Assembly (NCBI GenBank): GCA_964371155.1
Contig: CAYJLI010000002.1
Span: 1-64,000 of the forward strand
DNA length: 64,000 nucleotides
Source: CAYJEQ01 sp964371155
Lineage (GTDB): Bacteria; Bacillota; Clostridia; Oscillospirales; Ruminococcaceae
Direction of reading: 5' to 3'
The notes under the pieces were generated by a model. That model did not search any database. It was not told where the DNA came from and saw nothing but the letters and a program-made list of their open reading frames with translations. Of this stretch, positions 25,605-34,622 are shown one piece after another; the first letter of the stretch is position 1, and each line of letters begins with the position of its first letter. The position numbers were made by a program, and so were the translations under genes.

Positions 25605-25880
25605 TTATTCTTCTTTCATTTTTGCAAAGCAATCGCTGCAATAAACAGGACGCTCTTCGTGTGGTCTGAAAGGAACCTTAGCGATCTTTCCACAATCTGC
25701 ACAAGTAGCTTCGAACATTTCTCTTTCGCCTCTTGCGCTTTGTTTTCTGGAGTCGCGGCATGGTTTACACCTTTGTGGCTCATTTGTGAAGCCTTTTTCA
25801 GCGTAAAACTCTTGCTCACCGGATGTGAAAACAAAGTCTTCACCGCATTCTTTGCATTTTAGATTTCTGTCTGCGTACAT
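25605..25880 (-). CDS. Zinc-ribbon domain protein with four CxxC motifs
   Basis: A 91-residue protein with two treble-clef/ribbon halves: CKEC at about residue 9 with CKPC at about 38, and CADC at about 60 with CSDC at about 81, each pair expected to bind one zinc. It matches the probable zinc-ribbon family found across Clostridia and in the cold-shock/CxxC small proteins. It may bind RNA, DNA or protein. A pyrimidine-rich terminator ends it. Function not known. Confidence 0.85.
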   Translation of the reverse strand: MYADRNLKCKECGEDFVFTSGEQEFYAEKGFTNEPQRCKPCRDSRKQSARGEREMFEATCADCGKIAKVPFRPHEERPVYCSDCFAKMKEE

Positions 25881-26020
25881 TTTTTTTACCTCGCTTGTTG
25901 GTTAGATTTACCCGTGGCACCTAAAGATAAATGACTAATTAATTTCAGTTGTACAATTAGGGGAAACAGGGCATATATGAAAAGCCAGCGGCCAATCAAC
26001 TAAAAATATAAAGTAGAAGT

Positions 26021-26602
26021 TTACTCTCTGAGCTTTTTCCTAACTTTTTGTAATGTGTTATCAACATTCTTCGTACTGCATGAAAGTGATTCTGCAATCT
26101 CTTTATAAGAATGTCCACTCAAATATAAGCTAAGTGCATCTTTTTCAAAATCTGAGAGTAATTTATTGATAATTTGCCGTTTTAGATCGCTGTCTTCCAT
26201 TTGAATAAACAATTCTTGGGGGTCATTACTATTTCCAAAATTGTACTCTAAAATATCCGATAGGGTATCATCATCAAGTGATAGGGGAATCTCGCATTTA
26301 CGAGTGGCAAATTTTTTATTAGCTTTAACAGCCGATATAATTCGATTTGTAATACAATATGTAGCAAAAGTTTTAAAAAGTGTTTTTCGCTCGGTACTAA
26401 ATTTCCTAACTGCATAAAACAGTCCAATAAGACCTTCTTGAATTACATCATCAATATCTGTGTATTTAGCGGAGATTGATCTTGCTTTATAAGTTATAAG
26501 TGGCATATATCTGATTACAAATTCTGCAAGTACAACATCTGAATTTTCATCATAATATTCTATTAGAATTTCATCGGAAAGTTCACGAAAAACTACATCC
26601 AT
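26021..26602 (-). CDS. RNA polymerase sigma factor, SigH-like
   Basis: A 193-residue sigma-70 family factor. The ATG at 26602 is preceded by TTGAGGT at proper distance, better than the ATG at 26632. Region 2 is seen as YMPLITYKARSISAKYTDIDDVIQEGLIGLFYAVRKF with the DVIQEG core-binding motif, region 4 as LSGHSYKEIAESLSCSTKNVDNTLQKVRKKL. This size and pattern resemble the sporulation transition factor SigH/Spo0H, and the protein may be that or a divergent paralogue. Single gene. Confidence 0.82.
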   Translation of the reverse strand: MDVVFRELSDEILIEYYDENSDVVLAEFVIRYMPLITYKARSISAKYTDIDDVIQEGLIGLFYAVRKFSTERKTLFKTFATYCITNRIISAVKANKKFATRKCEIPLSLDDDTLSDILEYNFGNSNDPQELFIQMEDSDLKRQIINKLLSDFEKDALSLYLSGHSYKEIAESLSCSTKNVDNTLQKVRKKLRE

Positions 26603-26772
26603 ATATACCTCAAAACTAATAACATTTATCAACCTATCTAATTATATGTGTAAAAGTGATAAATGTCAATACTATAAGAGTTTTTTAGTTATTTAATTTT
26701 AAAGTAAATGTAAATAATTAGTTATTATTACCAAATATTTATATATAATTTAAATAAAATCTTAAAAGACTC

Positions 26773-28128
26773 TTAAACAGTTACATCTTTTACCCATTTT
26801 CCACTAACAACTCTCCAAGTACAGAGCACTGTTTTACATACTTCATCAAGCTTTATGATTATATAAACCACTGGCACACTCCATCCAAAGACGAATGCGG
26901 ATAAAAATCCAAGTGGAATAAATATTGCCCACATAAAGATAATATCACAGAAAAGCACAAATTTTGCATCGCCTCCTCCACGGAGCACTCCCATCATATT
27001 TGTGAGTGTTATACTTTGGAAGACAGTAACGACGGATATAATATGTATTAATATACTTATATACTCCAAAGTATCAGGTGAAAGGTTATCATAAAATCCA
27101 AGTATAAATGGTCGAATGATTTGCAGTGCAGTAGCCGCCATCAGTCCTAAGAAAAAGCTAATAATTATAAGGGTCTTAGCCATTATTTTTACTTGCTCAT
27201 AATTACCTGCACCAATATTATTTCCTATAACTACCGCTGCGGCTGTGGTCACACCCATAACAGCAACATTCACAAGCTGTGAAATCACACTCACAATACT
27301 ATTGGCTGCTAAGAAATCAGTGCTCAGCCTGCCTATAATCACAGTTATCATAGAAGCTCCCATTGACCACAAAAATTCATTGAACAAAATAGGTGTTACC
27401 ATTGTCATAAATGTTTTGAATTTTGAGAAATCAAAGGTAAAGAAATCCTTTGATTTGTATTCTAAGCTTTTGTCTAAATAAAAGGTGTAGAAAAGCACTA
27501 TTACTAATTCCTGAACCCTTGCTATTACTGTTGCATAAGCGGCACCGACTATCCCAAGCTCGGGAGCGCCCAAATTACCGAATATTAGTACCCAGTTCCA
27601 AAATACATTTGTTACAAGTGATATAGCAGAAACGATTACCGACATATTTACATTGCCCGTTGAGCGAAGCATCATAATTGTGCTACTACTAATTGCATAA
27701 AACACATAAGAAAAACAGACCACCGATAAATATTTCACAGCTTCATCTATAACCGCTTGGTCATTTGAGAAAATAGACAAAATTTCTTCGGGAAAGAAGA
27801 TGGCTGAGAACATAAAAAAGAGTGCTAATGCAATAGCTATTTTATGAGCAAGGGAAAAGATGGATCTAACCATAGCTTTATCACCCTTGCCCCAGTACTG
27901 TGCTGACATTACATTTGAACCGCTGCTTATACCAAAAATAAGTACAGTCATTATAAAAAAGAGCTGATTTGATATAGAGCTTGCAGCAAGTGAAATGTCA
28001 CCCAATCTACCAATCATCACTGTGTCCATTAAATTTACGCCAAGGCTTATCACATTTTGGCAAGCCATAGGTACTGCAATTAATGCTATATTTTTGTAAA
28101 AACTTTTTTCTCTAATAATCCAAGACAT
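26773..28128 (-). CDS. MATE family efflux transporter
   Basis: A 451-residue protein with twelve expected helices, in two related halves. The N-terminal half begins NIALIAVPMACQNVISLGVNLMDTVMIGRLGD, as in MATE Na+ or H+ coupled exporters of drugs and metabolites, and the second half has VTPILFNEFLWSMGASM. GGAGAATATTTTA precedes the start. It is 26 bases downstream of the yifB homologue on the same strand; co-transcription is possible. Substrate unknown. Confidence 0.92.
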   Translation of the reverse strand: MSWIIREKSFYKNIALIAVPMACQNVISLGVNLMDTVMIGRLGDISLAASSISNQLFFIMTVLIFGISSGSNVMSAQYWGKGDKAMVRSIFSLAHKIAIALALFFMFSAIFFPEEILSIFSNDQAVIDEAVKYLSVVCFSYVFYAISSSTIMMLRSTGNVNMSVIVSAISLVTNVFWNWVLIFGNLGAPELGIVGAAYATVIARVQELVIVLFYTFYLDKSLEYKSKDFFTFDFSKFKTFMTMVTPILFNEFLWSMGASMITVIIGRLSTDFLAANSIVSVISQLVNVAVMGVTTAAAVVIGNNIGAGNYEQVKIMAKTLIIISFFLGLMAATALQIIRPFILGFYDNLSPDTLEYISILIHIISVVTVFQSITLTNMMGVLRGGGDAKFVLFCDIIFMWAIFIPLGFLSAFVFGWSVPVVYIIIKLDEVCKTVLCTWRVVSGKWVKDVTV

Positions 28129-28154
28129 TAAAATATTCTCCTAAAATCTATATA

Positions 28155-29684
28155 TCATATTGTATTCCAGTACTTTCTATCGAGATTTCTATACTGTATT
28201 GCCTCAGCTATATGTGGCATCTCCACACATTCTGAGCTCTCTAAATCCGCTATTGTACGCGCTACTTTTAGTATTCTGTCATATGCTCTTGCAGACATGC
28301 CCATTTTATCGAAAGCAAGGCTTAGCATCTTCTTAGCATCATCTGTAAGGTTAATATACTTTACAAGCTTTCCGGCAGGTATACGGCTATTTGCAGTAAT
28401 ACCAATATCTTTATATCGCAAAAGTTGTATTTCTTTAGCTTTATACACTCTCTTAGCTATATCGGCAGAACACTCTTCTTCTTGGGTAGAGGAGAGTGAA
28501 TTATAATCTATTGGTGAAACTTCTATATGTATATCAAGTCTGTCAAGGAGTGGGCCGCTAATTTTATTTAGGTATCTTGTCACTGCACCTTTTTGGCAAC
28601 TGCATTCTTTAACAGGATGGCCATAATATCCACAAGGGCAGGGGTTCATTGCACCTACAAGCATTATAGAAGCAGGGTAGGTGTATCTTGCATTTGCTCG
28701 TGATATAGTTACTTTGCCATCTTCAAGCGGTTGACGGAGGACTTCCATGGTGACCCTTGAAAATTCGGGGAGCTCATCTAAGAAGAGAACCCCATTATGA
28801 GCAAGTGAAAGCTCACCGGGCTTTGGTATTGAACCACCACCGGATAACCCAACCGAAGATATAGTATGATGCGGAGACCTAAAAGGTCGCAGAGATACTA
28901 TTCCATGACCAGAATCCAGTATACCAGCAATCGAGTGAATTTTTGTCGTTTCAAGTGACTCCTCAAATGTTAAAGGAGGAAGTATCGAGGGAAGACGCTT
29001 AGCAAGCATGCTCTTTCCGGTGCCGGGAGGGCCGATTAAAAGAAGATTATGACTTCCAGCCGCTGCAATTTCAAGGGCTCTTTTTGCCTGCTTTTGCCCT
29101 TTAACATCACGCATGTCGGGAGCTTCTAATAAAGTGGCTATACTCTCTGCAGTGTTTTGTGCAAGAGGAAGCTCGGCTTCACCTCTGAGAGCCTTTACAA
29201 GCTCTGTTATATTGCTAACACCATATACTTTAATATTTTCAATTACTTTTCCCTCGGCTATATTTCCTATTGGTATATATGCCTCAGTAATGCCAAGTGC
29301 CTTGCATTCAAGAAGCATTGGCATAATACCGGTTACTGAACGCAGTTCACCATTTAGGGAAAGCTCACCTAAAAAAGCACTGCTACTTAAGTCTTTTTTT
29401 ATTACATCCTGAGCTTTTAGAAGTCCAATAAGTATTGGTAAATCATATAATGTGCTTGCTTTTTTAGTGCCTGCAGGCGCTAAATTTACTACAACTCTTC
29501 CTTTGGGAAAGGGAAATTCATTATTTTTCATTGCAGAACGAATTCTATCCCTTGATTCTTTTACAGCAATATCGGCAAGGCCCACTATTTCAAAAGCAGG
29601 CACTGACATTGAAATATCTATTTCTACATTAATAAGATAGGACTCAATTCCTAAAAGACCCACACTCGGAACACTGCAAAACAT
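28155..29684 (-). CDS. YifB/ComM family Mg-chelatase-like AAA+ ATPase
   Basis: A 509-residue AAA+ protein. The N-terminal ChlI/Lon-like fold (VEIDISMSVPAFEIVGLAD) spans about residues 18-140. The ATPase core has Walker A GPPGTGKSMLAKR at about 218-230 and Walker B GVLFLDELPEF, and the C-terminal Mg_chelatase domain has the zinc-type NPCPCGYYGHPVKECSC. ComM homologues promote branch migration during natural transformation; YifB family function in Clostridia is less certain. GGAGCTGAAAAT precedes the ATG. Confidence 0.92.
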   Translation of the reverse strand: MFCSVPSVGLLGIESYLINVEIDISMSVPAFEIVGLADIAVKESRDRIRSAMKNNEFPFPKGRVVVNLAPAGTKKASTLYDLPILIGLLKAQDVIKKDLSSSAFLGELSLNGELRSVTGIMPMLLECKALGITEAYIPIGNIAEGKVIENIKVYGVSNITELVKALRGEAELPLAQNTAESIATLLEAPDMRDVKGQKQAKRALEIAAAGSHNLLLIGPPGTGKSMLAKRLPSILPPLTFEESLETTKIHSIAGILDSGHGIVSLRPFRSPHHTISSVGLSGGGSIPKPGELSLAHNGVLFLDELPEFSRVTMEVLRQPLEDGKVTISRANARYTYPASIMLVGAMNPCPCGYYGHPVKECSCQKGAVTRYLNKISGPLLDRLDIHIEVSPIDYNSLSSTQEEECSADIAKRVYKAKEIQLLRYKDIGITANSRIPAGKLVKYINLTDDAKKMLSLAFDKMGMSARAYDRILKVARTIADLESSECVEMPHIAEAIQYRNLDRKYWNTI

Positions 29685-29916
29685 ATTTTCAGCTCCTTAG
29701 TATTATAAATTTAGACTTAAATCATTAAATATTAAATGCATATTGTAAAAGATTTTTATATCATCCAATTTTTCCGTCCTCGGCGTAAGTTTATATTTCC
29801 GTGGGGAAATGATGCTCATATGGCAAGCAAATATTCCATGTAGAGGAGATTATCTCACCATTACTATAAGTATTTTGTGACAAAAAAACCAATTGAGAAA
29901 TTTAATTAGATTTCTA

Positions 29917-30672
29917 CTAAATATCAATTTCAAGGTATACGGGGCAGTGGTCACTTCCCATAATATCCTTATGAATTTCAGCCGATTTTATCTTGTCTGC
30001 AATTCTATTAGAAACTAAAAAATAATCTATACGCCAACCAGCATTTTTTTCTCTGGATTTAAACATATAAGACCACCAACTATACGCACCCTCCAAATCG
30101 GGGTGAAGGTGTCTGAAGCTATCTGTGAAGCCCTCGCTGAGTAGTGCGGTTAATTTATTTCTTTCCTCGGGAGTAAATCCTGCATTTTTTGTGTTTGTCT
30201 TTGGATTTTTAAGGTCAATTTCTGTATGGGCTACATTTAAATCCCCACAAACTATAACAGGTTTTACTAAATCAAGCTTTTTTATATACTCTCTAAATGC
30301 ATCGTCCCACTCCATTCGATAAGAAAGCCTTGCGAGCTCTTTTTGGGAGTTTGGTGTATATACAGTCACAAAGTAAAAATTCTCATATTCTGCTGTTATA
30401 ACCCTGCCTTCGGTGTCGTGCTCAGGTATTGCCAGACCAAACTTGACCGAAATAGGTTTTACTTTACTAAAGACAGCCGTTCCCGAATAGCCTTTCTTTT
30501 CAGCGGAGTTTTCATATATATGATAACCCTCGGGAGAAAAATCAGCCTGTCCAGGTTGCATCTTTGTTTCTTGTAGCGCAAAAATATCACTATTTATTTG
30601 TAAAAAATAATCATTAAAGCCTTTACCAAGGCATGCCCTAAATCCATTTACATTCCATGATACAAATTTCAT
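29917..30672 (-). CDS. xth: Exodeoxyribonuclease III (AP endonuclease)
   Basis: A 251-residue EEP-family nuclease repairing abasic sites. Catalytic residues are in FVSWNVNGFRA, ALQETKMQ (Glu), GDLNVAHTEIDL (Asp/Asn), DYFLVS and GSDHCPV (Asp-His). Length normal for ExoA/XthA. GGAAAGGAATATTTATAATT lies before the ATG. Single gene. The 231 bases between it and yifB hold only small palindromes and no gene that I can support. Confidence 0.94.
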   Translation of the reverse strand: MKFVSWNVNGFRACLGKGFNDYFLQINSDIFALQETKMQPGQADFSPEGYHIYENSAEKKGYSGTAVFSKVKPISVKFGLAIPEHDTEGRVITAEYENFYFVTVYTPNSQKELARLSYRMEWDDAFREYIKKLDLVKPVIVCGDLNVAHTEIDLKNPKTNTKNAGFTPEERNKLTALLSEGFTDSFRHLHPDLEGAYSWWSYMFKSREKNAGWRIDYFLVSNRIADKIKSAEIHKDIMGSDHCPVYLEIDI

Positions 30673-30847
30673 AATTATAAATATTCCTTTCCGATGTTGA
30701 TAGTTTTAGCAGTCGAATATTTTATATATTTCTCTATGCCTGCAATGCAGAGAAGCATAGGGGAGGGATTTACTAATTTTTTGAGAGTATTTATTATTGA
30801 AAATCTGCAAAGGTTGAGAATAATCACAGTATATAATTACAAATGTA

Positions 30848-31597
30848 CTATCCCTCTAAAAATTCTTTTTTCAAATCCTTTTTTATTCCATAACCGCTTA
30901 TATCTCCCCTAACCATTGCGCCAAATATAAGCTTTTTTACACCCTTTTTTTCTTTGTCGAGGTTATATAAAAAATCCTTTGTCCATTGTCTTTCAGTATG
31001 ACCATCCACGGGACAACTACTTCTTACTATTGGGATTTTTTCAGCCTTAGCCACCTTAATTATATCACGCTCTTCAGCGATAATCAGAGGCCTAATAACA
31101 GTTACATCTTTTCTCGACATATATGTAACAGGTGCAAAACTACCAACACGCCCCTCGTTAAACAAATTCATTATGAAGGTTTCCACTGCATCATCATAAT
31201 GATGTCCGAGTGCGATTTTATTACATCCTGCCGCCTTAGCCGCATCATGCAGTGCACCACGCCTCATTCTGGCACATAAACTACATGGATTATTTTCCTT
31301 TCGCACATCAAATATAACTTCTGCAATTTCAGTACGCTTAATTATGTACTCTATTTCAAGCTCTTTAAAATAATTTTCAACCGTGCTGTAATCCGTATGA
31401 ACACCGTCAAAACATGGATCAAGGGTAATTGCTACAATCTCATAATTTACCCCTAAAAACCTACTAAGCTTTTTAAGCCCAGCCGCAAGTATCACAGAAT
31501 CCTTACCACCGCTCACACCAACAGCTATTCTATCTCCTTCACTTATCATATTATAATCGGTTACTGCTTTGCGCAGATAGCCAAGAATTTTTTGCAT
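30848..31597 (-). CDS. TtcA-like tRNA 2-thiolation ATPase
   Basis: A 249-residue protein of the PP-loop ATP pyrophosphatase family. PP-loop GVSGGKDSVIL at about residues 27-37; CSLCARMRRGALHDAA carries the paired cysteines and GHHYDDAVETFIMNL is the conserved second motif; a third cysteine is in RSSCPVDG. This is the TtcA pattern (2-thiocytidine at tRNA position 32, 4Fe-4S dependent). In Firmicutes related proteins may modify other tRNA positions. GGTAAGGATATG supplies the start. Confidence 0.85.
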   Translation of the reverse strand: MQKILGYLRKAVTDYNMISEGDRIAVGVSGGKDSVILAAGLKKLSRFLGVNYEIVAITLDPCFDGVHTDYSTVENYFKELEIEYIIKRTEIAEVIFDVRKENNPCSLCARMRRGALHDAAKAAGCNKIALGHHYDDAVETFIMNLFNEGRVGSFAPVTYMSRKDVTVIRPLIIAEERDIIKVAKAEKIPIVRSSCPVDGHTERQWTKDFLYNLDKEKKGVKKLIFGAMVRGDISGYGIKKDLKKEFLEG

Positions 31598-31796
31598 ATC
31601 CTTACCTCATTCTAATAAACTCAAATACATATTAACTCATTATCTATTTTATACTTAAATAAATAATTATGCAACAAGTATTTTATTTAAAGTAATTTTG
31701 TGGTAGAATATATTGGTTGTAAAATGGCAATAACCTTATGATAAGCTTTTTTACAAATTAACTAATCGATAAAATTATAATAAAAGTTGGTGCTAA

Positions 31797-33212
31797 ATGA
31801 AAGCTGAGAATAAATACACATCTTTAATGAACAACACATTTATATTTGCAATTTCCACTATTAGCTCAAAGCTCATGGTGTTTCTTTTAATGCCCCTCTA
31901 TACAAGGCTTTTAACCCCTGCCGATTATGCGGTAATGGATATTATAGTACAAAGCTCAAATTTAATTATACCCCTTGTTTTTGTTGGAATGAGTGAAGCT
32001 GTAATTCGTTACAGTTTGGATAAATCGGTGAGAAAAAGCGATGTATTCACCGTTGGTATAACCACTTGCTTAAAAGGATTTGTAGCATTTTTACTTTTCT
32101 TGCCCCTGTTAAATCTATATGAACTCACCTCGGATTACATAATATATATCTACCTATATGTCGTTTCAGCTTGCCTAAGAGGCGTCTGCACTCAGTTTAC
32201 AAGGGGAATAGGGTATGTAAGGCTTTATGCGTTTGACAGTGTATTTGCAACCATTACTATTTTAATATTCAATGTTATATTTATGGTAGTGTTTAGACTT
32301 GGAGTTACAGGATATATTTTATCAATAATATTTTCAAATTTAATATCGGTGCTGTTTTTAGCATTATCTGCAAAACTTCACAGATATTTTAAACCAATTA
32401 ATTACAGCAAAAAAGTACGCAGGCAGATGATTTCATATGCATTGCCACTTATACCCACTACAATTTTTTGGTGGGTAATGAATGTGTCGGACAGATATTT
32501 AGTAGAGTATTTCACTGATGCAACCACAATGGGTCTTTACTCTGCTTCATATAAAATACCTACAATTATCTTTTTAATTTCCTCAATTTTCACCCAAGCA
32601 TGGCAACTTTCCGCTATAAGCGAGTATGATCAAAAAGACAAGGACAAGTTTTACTCAAGAGTATTTAATCTTTTAATGTCGGCTGTGTTTTCAGCGGCTT
32701 CCTTTATAATATTAGCAATTAAACCATTCACTTTTATATTAATGGAGGAATCATACCACTCCACAAGTCAAACTGCTGTTGTGCTTGTTTTAGCGATGGT
32801 ATTTAGCTGTTTTTGTACATTCTATTCAAGCTTTTATATGGCGTCAAAAAAGAACAATATGTCACTTGTAACCACTTTGGTAGGGGCTGTGATAAATTTA
32901 CTGCTTAATATACTAATGATACCGATAATCGGAGCACAGGGTGCAGCAGTTTCAACCTTTATCAGTTATTTCTCTGTGTTTGTATTTAGAGTAATTGATA
33001 CCAGAAGATTTGTTAAACTTAAAATTAATTATACTGTTTTGTTTTTTAATTTATTAGCAGTAATTTTGCAAGTAGTAGCCACTTTAGTGCAGGTACAGCA
33101 CAACTGGCTTGTACAACTACTACTATTTATATTTATATTGCTTCTTAATTTAAAATCTTTGCTTATCACTCTGATACACATCTATGAAAAATACGCAAAA
33201 AGAAAAAAATAA
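31797..33212 (+). CDS. Oligosaccharide/polysaccharide flippase (MOP family)
   Basis: A 471-residue protein with about 12 to 14 hydrophobic helices, beginning with NNTFIFAISTISSKLMVFLLMPLYTRLLTPADYAVMD, as in Wzx-type flippases of the MOP superfamily. It would move lipid-linked sugars across the membrane. No glycosyltransferases are adjacent, so the substrate is open; spore or wall polysaccharide transport is possible. Upstream is an A/T-rich gap of 199 bases. The stop overlaps the reading frame upstream of the GNAT gene. Confidence 0.88.
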   Translation: MKAENKYTSLMNNTFIFAISTISSKLMVFLLMPLYTRLLTPADYAVMDIIVQSSNLIIPLVFVGMSEAVIRYSLDKSVRKSDVFTVGITTCLKGFVAFLLFLPLLNLYELTSDYIIYIYLYVVSACLRGVCTQFTRGIGYVRLYAFDSVFATITILIFNVIFMVVFRLGVTGYILSIIFSNLISVLFLALSAKLHRYFKPINYSKKVRRQMISYALPLIPTTIFWWVMNVSDRYLVEYFTDATTMGLYSASYKIPTIIFLISSIFTQAWQLSAISEYDQKDKDKFYSRVFNLLMSAVFSAASFIILAIKPFTFILMEESYHSTSQTAVVLVLAMVFSCFCTFYSSFYMASKKNNMSLVTTLVGAVINLLLNILMIPIIGAQGAAVSTFISYFSVFVFRVIDTRRFVKLKINYTVLFFNLLAVILQVVATLVQVQHNWLVQLLLFIFILLLNLKSLLITLIHIYEKYAKRKK

Positions 33213-33234
33213 ATGCTATTGGGAGTGCGACTAT

Positions 33235-33765
33235 ATGCTTAAAAAAATAACTGAAGAGCAGTTTGGGAGAGTATACGAAATAATGGATAATAGTCTACCC
33301 ATAGAAGAACATCGCCCCTATGAAAATCAGCTTGCGCTTTTAAAAAGAGAAGAATACAGCATTTTTGTAATAGAAGAAAACAATAATATCATGGGATTTA
33401 TGGCGGTATGGCAATTTGAGCAATTTGCATTCATTGAGCATTTAGCAGTGGACGATAAATTTAGAAATAGAAGCTTGGGCAGCAAAGCCATGAGCGAAAT
33501 ATCAAAAATAATTAAAATACCAATAATATTAGAAGTTGAACCGCCTACCGAAGAAATACGGGGAAGACGAATAGAATTTTACAAAAGAAACGGCTTTTTT
33601 CTAAATGAATATAAATATCTACAACCACCACTTTACAATGGAGCACCTATTATTGATTTAATGCTTATGAGCAGTGGCGCACCACTAAGTGAGGAGAAGT
33701 TTAACCAATACAGGGAAATTCTCTACAAAAATGTTTATGGGTGCAGTGTAGGGGAATATATATGA
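33235..33765 (+). CDS. GNAT family N-acetyltransferase
   Basis: A 176-residue acetyltransferase. The ATG at 33235 is chosen because TTGGGAGTG lies upstream; an in-frame start at 33184 would lie inside the flippase. The GNAT core is seen as NIMGFMAVWQFEQFAFIEHLAV followed by the acetyl-CoA loop RNRSLGSKAMSEI (motif A, R-x-x-x-G/S) and EFYKRNGFF near the end. Substrate unknown. It follows the flippase by 22 bases and may be co-transcribed. Confidence 0.85.
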   Translation: MLKKITEEQFGRVYEIMDNSLPIEEHRPYENQLALLKREEYSIFVIEENNNIMGFMAVWQFEQFAFIEHLAVDDKFRNRSLGSKAMSEISKIIKIPIILEVEPPTEEIRGRRIEFYKRNGFFLNEYKYLQPPLYNGAPIIDLMLMSSGAPLSEEKFNQYREILYKNVYGCSVGEYI

Positions 33766-33888
33766 TTTGCATTTTTATTATAATCCTATCGTTAATTCAG
33801 ATTGGAGCAGAATATTAGTCGAGAAAAAACTAAAGAATTAGGTGGCATGTCACGCTATCTGTGATACTGCCATAAAGCTAATAACTAA

Positions 33889-33929
33889 TTTATGCTCATA
33901 CCCCGATGTCTTTGGGGTATGAGCATAAA
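33889..33929. terminator. Bidirectional terminator between GNAT and pth
   Basis: TTTATGCTCATACCCC and GGGGTATGAGCATAAA form a 16-bp stem, loop of 9 bases, with A/T flanks, between convergent genes. Confidence 0.85.
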
Positions 33930-33954
33930 AAATTAGTGGATTTATATAGTTTGT

Positions 33955-34578
33955 CTATGAATTATATTTATTCATTGCCTCATCCATATTACCCTCACTT
34001 ATAAGTGAAACTATTTCACCGCAGTTTTTAAGTGCTAAGGAGAGGTTCTCGGTTTCTTTTTTAGTAAACTTGCTGAGCACCCAATCGGCTAAATCATATT
34101 CAGGATGGGGCTTTGCACCTACACCGAGCTTAATCCTTGGAAATTCATCATAACCCGTAATATATATAATGCTTTTAATTCCATTATGCCCGCCGTGGCT
34201 ACCTTTTCTGCGAATTCTGAGTTTCCCAGGCTCAAGGGATATATCATCATATATTACAATCACATTGGATAGGGATACTTTATAGTATTCCATTGCCGCA
34301 CGGACAGCTTCACCGGATAAATTCATAAAGGTAGTAGGTTTCATAAATAAAACTTTTTTTCCACCAATAACAGTTTGTCCACAAAGGGATTTAAACCTAA
34401 GCTTATCCACTTTAAAACCAAACTTTTCACCCATTGCATCCACTGCTAAAAATCCTGCGTTGTGACGAGTGTTTTCATACTTACTGCCGGGGTTTCCAAG
34501 TCCTACAACAATATAGTCAACAGAACCCATCGCAGGCTTATTATTTTTGAAAAATTTCTTAAACATAGTAATGACCAT
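33955..34578 (-). CDS. pth: Peptidyl-tRNA hydrolase
   Basis: A 207-residue enzyme releasing peptides from stalled peptidyl-tRNA. YIVVGLGNPGSKYENTRHNAGF contains the catalytic His region, FMKPTTFMNLSGEAV and VIYDDISLEPGKLRIR are the other conserved blocks, and GSHGGHNGIKSI follows. An N-terminal extension of about 20 residues (FKKFFKNNKPAMG) precedes the usual start. Two nearby ATGs (34578, 34566) are possible; the first has AGAAAG before it. It lies downstream of the carboxypeptidase-like gene on the same strand. Confidence 0.93.
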   Translation of the reverse strand: MVITMFKKFFKNNKPAMGSVDYIVVGLGNPGSKYENTRHNAGFLAVDAMGEKFGFKVDKLRFKSLCGQTVIGGKKVLFMKPTTFMNLSGEAVRAAMEYYKVSLSNVIVIYDDISLEPGKLRIRRKGSHGGHNGIKSIIYITGYDEFPRIKLGVGAKPHPEYDLADWVLSKFTKKETENLSLALKNCGEIVSLISEGNMDEAMNKYNS

Positions 34579-34622
34579 TTCTTTCTTTTAAGTTGCATAA
34601 AAATATTTAGTAGCTACAAAGC